Source: Cryptosporangium arvum DSM 44712
GTDB taxonomy: Bacteria > Actinomycetota > Actinomycetes > Mycobacteriales > Cryptosporangiaceae
DNA length: 64,000 bases
Assembly: GCF_000585375.1 (NCBI RefSeq)
Contig: NZ_KK073874.1
Coordinates: forward strand, 6,416,894-6,480,893
Direction of reading: 5' to 3'
Shown here: piece by piece, positions 16,368 to 24,117 of the stretch
How positions within the stretch are numbered: position 1 is the first letter of the stretch
Layout of the letters: each line of letters begins with the position of its first letter
The notes under the pieces: generated by a model
Told to the model about the DNA's origin: nothing
What the model saw: only the letters and a program-made list of their open reading frames with translations
The model's database searches: none
Translations under genes and position numbers: made by a program

Positions 16368-18146
16368 TCAGCGCAGCGCGTAGACGCGGATCGTGCCGTC
16401 GTCGAACGCGACCGCGACCCGGGTGGCGTCCCGGTTGAACGCGGCGCTGCCCGGGGTGGCCCCGGCGGCGGTCAGGAGGCGGACGTCGCGCACCGAGGCG
16501 CCCGTCGTCGGGTCCCAGCGGGTGACCGTGCGGTCCACGGCGGCGACGAGTTGCTCGCCGTACTCGTCGAACGTGATCGCGCTGTCGCTGGTGAGCGTGC
16601 CGACCGGCAGGTCGGGCCCGATCGGGCGGCCGGTCGGGAGGTCCCAGACGCGCACCGTGTCGGGCCCGGACGCCGCCGCGAGCCGGCGTCCGTCCGGGCT
16701 GAACGCCACCGCGGTGGGCCCGGTCGCCCCGGCCACCCGGGTACGGAGCGCGCCGGTCGCCACGTCCCACAGCTGGACGCCGCCGGGACCGGCCGCGGCC
16801 AGCGTCGTGCCGTCCGGGCTGAACCGCAGGCCGCGCTCGGCGACCCGCACCCCGGGGATCGACGCCTTCCCGGCGAACGTCTCGTTCCGGTCGATGCGGA
16901 TGCCGGTGCCGTCGGCGACCGCGACGGTCGCGCCCTGCCCCGTCTCGGCGAGCGCCACGACGTCCCGGCCCACCCCGGGGAGCGGACCGTAGAACAGCCG
17001 CCCGGTGTCGGCGGACCACACCCGCACGGTGCCGTCGGACCCGGCCGTGATCACGGCGCCGTCGGTCTCGTCGAACCGCACGTCGCCGAACGCCCCGGCG
17101 GTCCGGATCGGACCGACCGCGTCCGGCCGGCCCGGCGCCCGGACCTGGTTCGGTGTCCAGACGTACAACGAGCCGGTCGCGTCGAGGAACGCGATCCGGT
17201 CGGTGGCCGGCGCGTACGCCAGCCGCGTCGCGGTCCCCGGGGCGCCGTGGTGGACGGCGATCGCTTCGGTGTCCTTCGCCAGCGCGAGAGCCACCGTGGG
17301 CGCCGACGGCGGGGGCGGGGCGCCGAAGCTGACGAACCGGGCCCCGGCCGCGATCACGGTCAACGCCAGCACGCCCCCCACCGCGACCAGGGCCCGACGC
17401 CTCCGCGCCGGGCGCTCCGCCCCCGACGGCGCCGACGGCGATCCCGGCCCCGATCCCGATCCCGGGACGATGCGCAGTGGGACGCCCGAGCGCCACGGCC
17501 AGTCGGGGCCCAGATCGCGGGCGGCCGCGGCGGCCAGCTCGGTCACGCACTCCTGCGCCGACGGCCGGGCCGGCGGGTCGTCGTCGCGCATACGCCGCAG
17601 CACCGCCCCCACCGAGCGCGGCGGATCCTCGGCCGTCGCCAGCAGACCGTCGAGCACGGTGGCCAGCGCGGACACGTCGTCCGCCGGCTCCGGTGCGACG
17701 TCCGACCCGAGCACCGCGAAGCCGAAGTCGCTCACCTTCAGCGCGCCCTCGGCGTCGAGCAGCAGGTTCGTGGGGGTGATCCCGCCGTGCACCAGGCCCG
17801 CGCCGTGCGCCGCCGCCAGCGCGGACGCGGCGGCCAGCGCCCACGCGCACACCGCCTCGGGCGCCGGGCGCGGCTGCTCGTCCAGCGAACCGCCGGGCAT
17901 CAGCTCGCTCACGACCAGCCAGCGCCCGTCCTGGACGGTGTGCCGCAGCACCGGAACCACGTGCGGGTGTTCGGGCGCGGCCAGCGACGCGCCGGAGCCG
18001 GGAACGGGAAGCACCTTCACCGCCCGCGGCGCCCCGGAGGACCGGTGCGTCGCGACGAGGACCACCCCACGTGGACCGGACCCGAGCGCCGGGCCGACCA
18101 CGAGATCCGGCAACGCCGCCGCGACCTGCGCCCGATCGACGATCAC
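16368..18146 (-). CDS. membrane-anchored predicted pseudokinase with WD40 domain
   Basis: This is a 592-residue protein. Residues 15-215 form a Ser/Thr kinase-like domain: glycine loop LGSGPRG (21-27), VAIK-type Lys44 (RAVKVL) and DFG at 140-142. The catalytic loop reads HGGITPTN (120-127), with Gly in place of the catalytic Asp of HRD/HGD, so phosphotransfer is unlikely. A basic run and one membrane helix (about 252-269) precede an extracytoplasmic region with six or more WD40-like repeats (VWDLPTGRP, LWDVATGAL, RWDPTTGAS). It may be a ligand-sensing scaffold. Start GTG at 18146, 7 nt after a TAGCCT -10. Confidence 0.83.
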   Translation of the reverse strand: MIVDRAQVAAALPDLVVGPALGSGPRGVVLVATHRSSGAPRAVKVLPVPGSGASLAAPEHPHVVPVLRHTVQDGRWLVVSELMPGGSLDEQPRPAPEAVCAWALAAASALAAAHGAGLVHGGITPTNLLLDAEGALKVSDFGFAVLGSDVAPEPADDVSALATVLDGLLATAEDPPRSVGAVLRRMRDDDPPARPSAQECVTELAAAAARDLGPDWPWRSGVPLRIVPGSGSGPGSPSAPSGAERPARRRRALVAVGGVLALTVIAAGARFVSFGAPPPPSAPTVALALAKDTEAIAVHHGAPGTATRLAYAPATDRIAFLDATGSLYVWTPNQVRAPGRPDAVGPIRTAGAFGDVRFDETDGAVITAGSDGTVRVWSADTGRLFYGPLPGVGRDVVALAETGQGATVAVADGTGIRIDRNETFAGKASIPGVRVAERGLRFSPDGTTLAAAGPGGVQLWDVATGALRTRVAGATGPTAVAFSPDGRRLAAASGPDTVRVWDLPTGRPIGPDLPVGTLTSDSAITFDEYGEQLVAAVDRTVTRWDPTTGASVRDVRLLTAAGATPGSAAFNRDATRVAVAFDDGTIRVYALR

Positions 18147-18153
18147 GGCGGCG

Positions 18154-18159
18154 AGGCTA
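18154..18159 (-). promoter_or_regulatory. -10 TAGCCT, leaderless-type promoter of the pseudokinase gene
   Basis: The hexamer lies 7 nt before the GTG at 18146 on the minus strand. No ribosome-binding site fits in between and no clear -35 was seen. Confidence 0.4.
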
Positions 18160-18173
18160 TACCGCCGGCACCA

Positions 18174-18938
18174 CTACCGGAGGATGTTCGCGAGCGCGTG
18201 CGACGCGGTCGCGCCACCGTCGACGACGAACTCGCCGCCGGTGCAGTAGCTGCTCTCGTCGGAGGCCAGGAACAGCACCATGTTCGCGATGTCGTCGGCG
18301 GACGCGACCCGTTGGAGCGGCACCCGCTTCCCGATCGGCCCGACGTCGACCGCCATCCCGCCGAGCGCGTTGGACACCATCGGGGTGTCGACCGCGCCGG
18401 GGTGCACCGAGTTCACCCGGATGTCGTACTGCCCGAGCTCCATCGCGGCGACCTTCGTCATGCCGCGGATCGCGAACTTGCTCGACGCGTACGCGACGAG
18501 CAGCGGCATCCCGCCCAGGCCCTCGATCGACGAGACGTTGACGATCGACCCGCCGTGTTCACGCATCAGCGGCACCGCGGTACGCATGCCGAGGAACGTG
18601 CCGAACTGGTTGACGCGGATCACGCGCTCGTAGTCGGCGAGCGTGGTGTCGGCGAGCGCGGAGAAGTGCAGCAGGCCGGCGTTGTTGACGAGCACGTCGA
18701 GGCGCCCGAACCGTTCGCGCACCGCACCGGCGGCGGTGGCCCACGCGGCCTCGTCGCTGACGTCGAGCGGCAGGAACGTGGCCGCGTCGCCGAGGTCGGC
18801 GGCCAGCTTCGCGCCGTCCTCCTCGAGGACGTCGGTGAGGAGCACCTGCGCGCCCTCGGCCACGAACCGCCGGGCCGCCGCGGCGCCCTGCCCGCGGGAC
18901 GCGCCGGTGATCAACGCGATCTTCCCGTTCAGCCGCAT
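18174..18938 (-). CDS. SDR-family oxidoreductase (3-alpha/20-beta or 17-beta hydroxysteroid dehydrogenase-like)
   Basis: This is a classical short-chain dehydrogenase of 254 residues: cofactor motif TGASRGQGAAAAR (15-27), NNAG, catalytic Ser in IVNVSSIEG and YASSKFA (Tyr-x3-Lys). An acidic residue at the end of strand 2 (LLTDVLEED) suggests NAD preference. It begins 21 nt after the hsd4A-like gene in the same direction and is probably co-transcribed from the KstR-controlled promoter. A steroid substrate is inferred from this context and from similarity to actinobacterial hydroxysteroid dehydrogenases. Confidence 0.85.
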   Translation of the reverse strand: MRLNGKIALITGASRGQGAAAARRFVAEGAQVLLTDVLEEDGAKLAADLGDAATFLPLDVSDEAAWATAAGAVRERFGRLDVLVNNAGLLHFSALADTTLADYERVIRVNQFGTFLGMRTAVPLMREHGGSIVNVSSIEGLGGMPLLVAYASSKFAIRGMTKVAAMELGQYDIRVNSVHPGAVDTPMVSNALGGMAVDVGPIGKRVPLQRVASADDIANMVLFLASDESSYCTGGEFVVDGGATASHALANILR

Positions 18939-18959
18939 GTGCTCAGCCTCTCTGTTCAG

Positions 18960-19820
18960 CTAGCTCTGGCGCTCGAGCAACGAGATCTCCCGGCCGGTGA
19001 ACACCTGATCGGGCGTGTGGTCGGCGAAGTACCCGCCGAGAGCTTTCGCCAGCTCCGCGGGGTCCCAGGTGTCGCCGGCCGCGTCGAACCGGGCCGCCAC
19101 GGTGGGCGGCGCCAGCACCGCGACCAGGCCGCCGTGCACGAAGAACACCTGGCCGTTGATGTGGTCCGCCGCTTCCGAGGCCAGGTAGGTGACGAGCGGC
19201 GTGACGTGCTCGACGCCGAGCGGATCGGGGCCTTCGGACGGCGCGGGCCCGTAGACCGGCTCGGTCATGGCCGTACGCGCCCGCGGGCAGATCGCGTTGG
19301 CCCGCACCCCGTAGCGGGAGAGCCCGCGCGCGGCGGCGACCGTCAGCGCGGTGATGCCGCCCTTCGCCGCGGCGTAGTTCGGCTGGGCCACCGCGCCGAG
19401 GAACCAGGCCTCCGAGGTGGTGTTGATCAGCCGCCCGTAGACCGGCGCCCCGGTCTGCTTCGACCGGTCCCGCCAGTACGCCCCGGCGTTGCGGCAGAGC
19501 AGGAAGTGCCCCCGGAGGTGGACGCGGACCACCAGGTCCCACTCGTCGTCGGACATCGAGAACAACATCCGGTCGCGCACGACCCCGGCGTTGTTGACCA
19601 CGATGTCCAGCTGCCCGTAGTGCCGGATCGCGGTGTCGACGAGTTCACGCGCCACGTCCGCGTCGCCGACGTCGCCCTGGACACCCACCGAGCCCGGCGG
19701 CAGATCGGCCACGTCGTTGAGGACGACCGACGCCCCGGCCGCTTCGAGCGCGAGCGCCTCCGCCCGGCCGAGGCCGGACCCGGCCCCGGTCACGATCGCC
19801 ACCCGCCCGGATAAAGACAT
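18960..19820 (-). CDS. hsd4A: Hsd4A-like SDR, 17-beta-hydroxysteroid / beta-hydroxyacyl-CoA dehydrogenase
   Basis: This is a 286-residue SDR matching the Hsd4A group: TGAGSGLGRAEALALE, NNAGVVRDRMLFSMSDDEWDLVV, the HLRGHFLLCRNAGAYWRD segment, catalytic YAAAK, and the long C-terminus with DTWDPAELAKALGGYFADHTPDQVF. In mycobacteria this protein acts in sterol side-chain beta-oxidation and 17-beta-hydroxysteroid oxidation. As there, it is divergent from fadE26. A KstR box overlaps its start codon (19820-19833) and a better one is at 19876-19889. Confidence 0.88.
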   Translation of the reverse strand: MSLSGRVAIVTGAGSGLGRAEALALEAAGASVVLNDVADLPPGSVGVQGDVGDADVARELVDTAIRHYGQLDIVVNNAGVVRDRMLFSMSDDEWDLVVRVHLRGHFLLCRNAGAYWRDRSKQTGAPVYGRLINTTSEAWFLGAVAQPNYAAAKGGITALTVAAARGLSRYGVRANAICPRARTAMTEPVYGPAPSEGPDPLGVEHVTPLVTYLASEAADHINGQVFFVHGGLVAVLAPPTVAARFDAAGDTWDPAELAKALGGYFADHTPDQVFTGREISLLERQS

Positions 19821-19833
19821 AGAACCCGTTCTC
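19820..19833. promoter_or_regulatory. KstR box (hsd4A side)
   Basis: TAGAACCCGTTCTC matches the KstR motif core AAC-N2-GTT with TAG and TC flanks. It overlaps the first base of the hsd4A-like ATG on the minus strand. Confidence 0.6.
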
Positions 19834-19875
19834 CGATCTCAGCTACTCGGTCACGGTGATCACTCGCCAACAATC

Positions 19876-19889
19876 TAGAACACGTTCTA
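19876..19889. promoter_or_regulatory. KstR box (hsd4A / fadE26 divergent promoter)
   Basis: TAGAACACGTTCTA is a full 14-bp KstR operator between the hsd4A-like and fadE26-like genes. TetR-family KstR represses such sites until a steroid-CoA ligand binds. Confidence 0.85.
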
Positions 19890-19923
19890 CGCTAGCGGAA
19901 ACCGTTCGACCGAGGAGGGGCGG

Positions 19924-21087
19924 ATGCGGCTGCGCTACACGCGGGAGCAACTGGCCTTGGCCGCCGAGTTGCGCGCCTACTTCGAAGCGCTGATGACGCC
20001 CGAGCGGCGCGAGGCGCTCGAGACCGGCGAGGACGACTACGGCGAGGGCAACGCCTACCGCGAGGTCGTCCGCCAGCTCGGCAAGGACGGCTGGCTGGTG
20101 CTGGGCTGGCCCACCGAGTACGGCGGGCAGGGCCGCTCCCAGCTCGACCAGCTCATCTTCCTGGACGAGGCCGCGATCGCCGGGGTGCCGATCCCGTTCC
20201 TGACCCTCAACACGGTCGGGCCGACGATCATGCGTCACGGCACCGAGGAGCAGAAGCGCGACTATCTGCCCCGGATCGCGGGCGGCGAGCTGCACTTCGC
20301 GATCGGCTACTCCGAGCCCGGCGCCGGCACCGACCTGGCGTCACTGCGCACCAAGGCCGTCCGCGACGGCGACGAGTACGTGATCAACGGTCAGAAGATG
20401 TGGACGAGCCTGGTCGGTTACGCCGACTACGTCTGGCTGGCCTGCCGCACCGACCCGGACGCGGTGCGCCACCGCGGGCTGTCGGTGCTCGTCGTGCCCA
20501 CCGACGCGGCCGGGTTCTCGTGGACCCCGGTCCACACGATGGCGGGGGTCACCACCAGCGCCACGTACTACGAGGACGTCCGGGTGCCGGTCGACGCACG
20601 CATCGGCGGTGAGAACGAGGGCTGGGCGCTGATCACCAACCAGCTCAACCACGAGCGGGTCGCGCTGACCTCGGCGGCACCGCTGCGCCGGGCCCTGGCC
20701 GACGTACGGGCCTGGGCCGCGGCCACCCCCGGGCGCAACGGCAAGCGGCTGCTCGACGCCGAGTGGGTCCAGCTGCACCTGGCGCGGGTGCACGCCCACG
20801 CCGAGGTGCTGCGGCTGATGAACCTGCGCACGGCCTGGGAGCCCGACCTCACGCCGGCCGCCGCGTCGGCCACCAAGGTCTACGGCACCGAGCTGGCCAC
20901 CGAGGCCTACCGCCTGCTGATGGAGGTGCTCGGGCCGTCGGCGACGCTGCGCGCCGGTGCGCTGAAGGGCCGCATCGAACGGGCGCACCGCTCCGCGCTC
21001 ATCCTCACGTTCGGCGGCGGCACGAACGAGATCCAGCGCGACATCATCGCAGCCGCGGGACTCCGGCTGCCGGTCGGACGGCGGTAG
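19924..21087 (+). CDS. fadE26: acyl-CoA dehydrogenase FadE26 (ChsE4-like), steroid side chain
   Basis: This is an FAD-dependent acyl-CoA dehydrogenase of 387 residues. It starts RYTREQLALAAELRAYFEALMTPERREAL, followed by LGWPTEYGGQGRSQLDQLIF, GYSEPGAGTDLASLRT, QKMWTSL and the C-terminal ILTFGGGTNEIQRDIIA. In mycobacteria FadE26 pairs with FadE27 as an alpha2-beta2 enzyme (ChsE4-ChsE5) that dehydrogenates steroid-CoA with C8 or C5 side chains. The next gene, 3 nt downstream, encodes the partner. The promoter carries a perfect KstR box. Confidence 0.92.
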   Translation: MRLRYTREQLALAAELRAYFEALMTPERREALETGEDDYGEGNAYREVVRQLGKDGWLVLGWPTEYGGQGRSQLDQLIFLDEAAIAGVPIPFLTLNTVGPTIMRHGTEEQKRDYLPRIAGGELHFAIGYSEPGAGTDLASLRTKAVRDGDEYVINGQKMWTSLVGYADYVWLACRTDPDAVRHRGLSVLVVPTDAAGFSWTPVHTMAGVTTSATYYEDVRVPVDARIGGENEGWALITNQLNHERVALTSAAPLRRALADVRAWAAATPGRNGKRLLDAEWVQLHLARVHAHAEVLRLMNLRTAWEPDLTPAAASATKVYGTELATEAYRLLMEVLGPSATLRAGALKGRIERAHRSALILTFGGGTNEIQRDIIAAAGLRLPVGRR

Positions 21088-21090
21088 ACG

Positions 21091-22140
21091 ATGGACTTCT
21101 CCCTCACCGAGACCCAGGTGGAGCTCGCGGGCCTCACCCGCCGCATCGTCTCCGACCAGGTCACCACGGAACGGCTGCAGGCGGCCGAGGCCGCGGGCTC
21201 GCGCTTCGACCGCGCGCTCTGGGGCGTGCTCGCCGAGACCGGCATCCTCGGCGCGGACGACCTGCTCGACCAGTGCTCGGTCCTGATCGAGCTGGGCCGC
21301 GGGCTGGCCCCCGTGCCCTACCTGCCGACGATCGCGGTGGCCGCGCCGGGGCTGGCCCGGTTCGGCTCCGCCGACCTCCGGCTGCGGTGGCTGGCGCCCG
21401 CGGTCGGCGGACAGGTCGTGCTCACCGCCGCGCTGGCCCATCCCGACGTCCGGCCGCCGGCCGCCGCGGGCAAAGCCGGTGGTGGCTGGCTGCTGACCGG
21501 CGAGGTGACCGCGGTACCGGCCGGCCCGATCGCGGACGCCCTGCTGGTCGAGACCGTGGCCGGGGTGTTCGTGGTGAGGTCGGACGACCCCGGGGTGACG
21601 ATCGAGCGGCAGCCCTCCACCGACCTCGACGACGCCGGCCGGCTGCGCCTCGACGACGTCGAGCTCACCGACGACCGGCGGCTGGACGGCGACGACGTCG
21701 CGGGCTGGCTGCGCGCCCGCGCGGCCGTGGCCCGATCGGCGTACCAGCTCGGCGTTCTGCAGGCGGCGCTCGAGCTCACCGCCGAGCACGCACGCACCCG
21801 GGTGCAGTTCGGCAAGCCGGTCGGCTCGTTCCAGGCCGTGAGCCAGCGGGTGGCGAACGCGTACGTCGACGTCCAGGCCCTCGAGCTGACGGTCTGGAAC
21901 GCGGCGTTCGCGGTCTCCGACGACCACGACGCGGCGGCGGCAGTGGCCACGGCCGAGTTCTGGACGGCCGAGGCCGGACACCGGGTCGCGCACACGCTGG
22001 TGCACATCCACGGCGGCACCGGAATCGACGTGTCGCACCCGGCGCACCGCTACTTCACCGCGGCCAAACGCGTCGAGTTCGAGGGCGGGGGTGCCACGAC
22101 CGCGCTCCTGGGGCTGGGGGCGACCCTGGCCACGGAGTAG
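21091..22140 (+). CDS. fadE27: acyl-CoA dehydrogenase FadE27 (ChsE5-like)
   Basis: This is the shorter (349-residue) partner subunit of the steroid-CoA dehydrogenase. It starts MDFSLTETQVELAGLTRRIVSDQV, and the middle domain is less conserved. The C-terminal helical domain retains GVLQAALELTAEHARTRVQFGKPVGSFQAVSQRVANAY and HIHGGTGIDVSHPAHRYF. It probably supplies part of the FAD site while the other subunit supplies the catalytic base, as in known ChsE heterotetramers. It begins 3 nt after the fadE26 stop. Confidence 0.9.
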   Translation: MDFSLTETQVELAGLTRRIVSDQVTTERLQAAEAAGSRFDRALWGVLAETGILGADDLLDQCSVLIELGRGLAPVPYLPTIAVAAPGLARFGSADLRLRWLAPAVGGQVVLTAALAHPDVRPPAAAGKAGGGWLLTGEVTAVPAGPIADALLVETVAGVFVVRSDDPGVTIERQPSTDLDDAGRLRLDDVELTDDRRLDGDDVAGWLRARAAVARSAYQLGVLQAALELTAEHARTRVQFGKPVGSFQAVSQRVANAYVDVQALELTVWNAAFAVSDDHDAAAAVATAEFWTAEAGHRVAHTLVHIHGGTGIDVSHPAHRYFTAAKRVEFEGGGATTALLGLGATLATE

Positions 22141-22143
22141 CCT
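22138..22143 (+). promoter_or_regulatory. -10 TAGCCT overlapping the fadE27 stop codon
   Basis: The TAG of this hexamer is the fadE27 stop codon. Eight nt separate it from the ATG at 22152, so the next gene could also be made as a leaderless mRNA. Chance occurrence cannot be excluded. Confidence 0.3.
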
Positions 22144-22151
22144 GCTCCCCC

Positions 22152-23012
22152 ATGCGACTGGGGCTGTTCGGTATCAACACCGACCTCTGCGCGCTCGACC
22201 CGCAGCTCGCGGTCGACGTCGCCGTCGCGGCCGAGGAGGCCGGCTGGGAGAGCGTCTGGACCGGCGAGCACTACGCGTTACCCGACCCGCCGGTCCCGGC
22301 GTCACCCACCCGGCCCGAGACGCCGTTCCTCGACCCGTTCGTCGCGCTGGGCCACCTCGCCGGGGCCACCAGCACGCTGCTGCTCGGCACCGGCGTCACG
22401 GTGGTGCCGGTGCACCAGCCGGTGATCCTGGCCAAGCAGGTGGTGAGCGTCGACCGGCTGTCCCGGGGACGCTTCCTGTTCGGCGTCGGCGTGGGGTACC
22501 TCGAGCCGGAGTTCCGGGCGCTCGGCGTCTCGCTCGCCGACCGCGGGGTACGCACCGACGACTACCTGGACGCGCTGCAGGCGCTCTGGACGACGTCGTC
22601 GGTGCACGTCGTCGGGCCCCGGGTGTCGATAAGCGGCGTCACCGCGGAGCCGCGCCCGGTCCGTGCCGGTGGGCCTCCGCTGCACGTCGGCGGGGCGTCT
22701 CCGGGTGCGTTGCGCCGCACCGTGCTGCGCGGGCACGGCTGGTACGGCTGGGCCGTCACGCCGGAGGAGACGGCCGCGACCGTGACCCAGCTGGCCGAGC
22801 TCGCCGACAACCTGGACCGGCCGGCCGAGCTCGGCGCACTGGAGATCTCAGTGACGCCGAGCGGCCGCACACCGCTGGACGCCACGCTCGTCTCGGCCTA
22901 CGCCGAGGCGGGGGTGGACCGCCTCATCGTCTCGCCTCCCGGTCGCGTCCGCCGCGACCAGGAGGCGCTGCTCCGCTTCGTGCGTGACACCCCCGCGGCG
23001 CTACTTCGCTAG
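22152..23012 (+). CDS. LLM-class F420-dependent oxidoreductase
   Basis: This is a 286-residue luciferase-like oxidoreductase: MRLGLFGINTDLCALDPQLAV, a WESVWTGEHYALPDPP segment, LLGTGVTVVPVHQPV, and SRGRFLFGVGVGYLEPEFRALG. These are features of the actinobacterial F420-dependent LLM group. It follows fadE27 by 11 nt, so it is probably in the KstR-controlled operon. A role on an oxidised steroid or side-chain intermediate is inference. The 3' end overlaps the convergent flavin oxidoreductase gene by 12 nt. Confidence 0.83.
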   Translation: MRLGLFGINTDLCALDPQLAVDVAVAAEEAGWESVWTGEHYALPDPPVPASPTRPETPFLDPFVALGHLAGATSTLLLGTGVTVVPVHQPVILAKQVVSVDRLSRGRFLFGVGVGYLEPEFRALGVSLADRGVRTDDYLDALQALWTTSSVHVVGPRVSISGVTAEPRPVRAGGPPLHVGGASPGALRRTVLRGHGWYGWAVTPEETAATVTQLAELADNLDRPAELGALEISVTPSGRTPLDATLVSAYAEAGVDRLIVSPPGRVRRDQEALLRFVRDTPAALLR

Positions 23013-24104
23013 GCGGGCCCGGGTCTCCTCGGCCTCCTGGACGATGTCGGCGATGACGTCGGCGACCGGGCGCAGGGTGTCGAACCGGCCGATGATCTGA
23101 CCGGCGGGCATCGCCACGACCTCCGGGTCGTCGGCGGCGGCGATCCGCCGGTGCGCCTCACCGACGAGCAGGTTCTGCAGCGGCATCGGCAGCGGGTCGG
23201 GCGCACCCGGCGCAGCCCAGGCCTCGGTCCACTTGCTCTTCACCAGCCGGGCCATCTTGCCGGAGTAGATCCGGGCCCGGACCGTGTCGGACGAGGACGC
23301 GTTGAGCAGCGCCCGGCTCACCGCGGTCTGGCCCGGCAGCCCCTCGCCGTACTCGGACGTCAGCAACCAGGTCGAGCCCATCCACACCCCGGACGCCCCG
23401 AGCGCGAGCGCGGCGGTCACCTGCCGCCCCGACCCGATCCCGCCCGCCGCGAGCACCGGCACCTGGTCGCCGACCGCGTCGACGATCTCCGGCACCAGCA
23501 CCATCGTGCCGACCTCGCCGGTGTGCCCACCGGCCTCCGAGCCCTGCGCCACCACGATGTCGACGCCGTCGGCGACCTGGCGGCGGGCGTGGTCGACCCG
23601 GCCGGCGAGCGCCGCGACGAGGATGCCGCGGTCGTGGGCCTGGCCGATCACGTCGGCGGGCGGGGACCCGAGCGCGTTGGCGATCAGCGCCGGCCGGTGC
23701 TCCAGCGCGATCTCGACGTGGGCGCGCGCCACCGAGTGCAGCCAGCCGAGGACCCCTTCCTGGTCGGCGCTGTCCTCCGCGGGGAGCGGCGGAACCCCCA
23801 GCTCGTGCAGCGTCTTCTCGACGAAGTCCCGGTGGGCGGGCGGCACCAGCGCGGACAGGTCGCCGATCGAGCCCTCGGTGGGTGCCTTCATCGGCATCAC
23901 GACGTCGACGCCGTACGGCCGGCCGTCGGTGTTGGCGTCCATCCAGTCCAGCGCGGCCGCCAGCCCCGCCGGGTCGTTGTAGCGGACGGCGCCGAGCACG
24001 CCGAGGCCACCGGCCCGGCTGACCGCGGCCGCCACGTGTTCCGACGGCGTGAACCCGAAGATCGGGTGCTCGATGCCGAGCCGGTCACAGAGATCGGTAC
24101 GCAC
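23001..24104 (-). CDS. nitronate monooxygenase-family FMN oxidoreductase
   Basis: This is a 367-residue TIM-barrel flavoprotein of the NMO/2-nitropropane dioxygenase family: SRAGGLGVLGAVRYN, the DIVVAQGSEAGGHTGEVGTMVLVPEIVD strand-loop with the catalytic-type His, PVLAAGGIGSGRQVTAALALGASGVWMGS for phosphate binding, then VKSKWTEAWAAPGAPDPLPMPLQ. The start is GTG at 24104 with AGGAG upstream. It lies 13 nt downstream of the fadD19-like gene and so shares its KstR-type promoter. Whether it is a true nitronate oxidase or an enoyl-reductase-like enzyme is not evident. Confidence 0.85.
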   Translation of the reverse strand: MRTDLCDRLGIEHPIFGFTPSEHVAAAVSRAGGLGVLGAVRYNDPAGLAAALDWMDANTDGRPYGVDVVMPMKAPTEGSIGDLSALVPPAHRDFVEKTLHELGVPPLPAEDSADQEGVLGWLHSVARAHVEIALEHRPALIANALGSPPADVIGQAHDRGILVAALAGRVDHARRQVADGVDIVVAQGSEAGGHTGEVGTMVLVPEIVDAVGDQVPVLAAGGIGSGRQVTAALALGASGVWMGSTWLLTSEYGEGLPGQTAVSRALLNASSSDTVRARIYSGKMARLVKSKWTEAWAAPGAPDPLPMPLQNLLVGEAHRRIAAADDPEVVAMPAGQIIGRFDTLRPVADVIADIVQEAEETRARLAK

Positions 24105-24117
24105 GCTGTGTCTCCTC

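Noticed and set aside
16257-19814. Very long plus-strand open frame (over 1,100 codons) across the pseudokinase and SDR genes
   Set aside because: It is Arg/Gly/His-rich with no domain, and lies antisense to three recognisable genes. Long open frames on the wrong strand are expected in such G+C-rich DNA.
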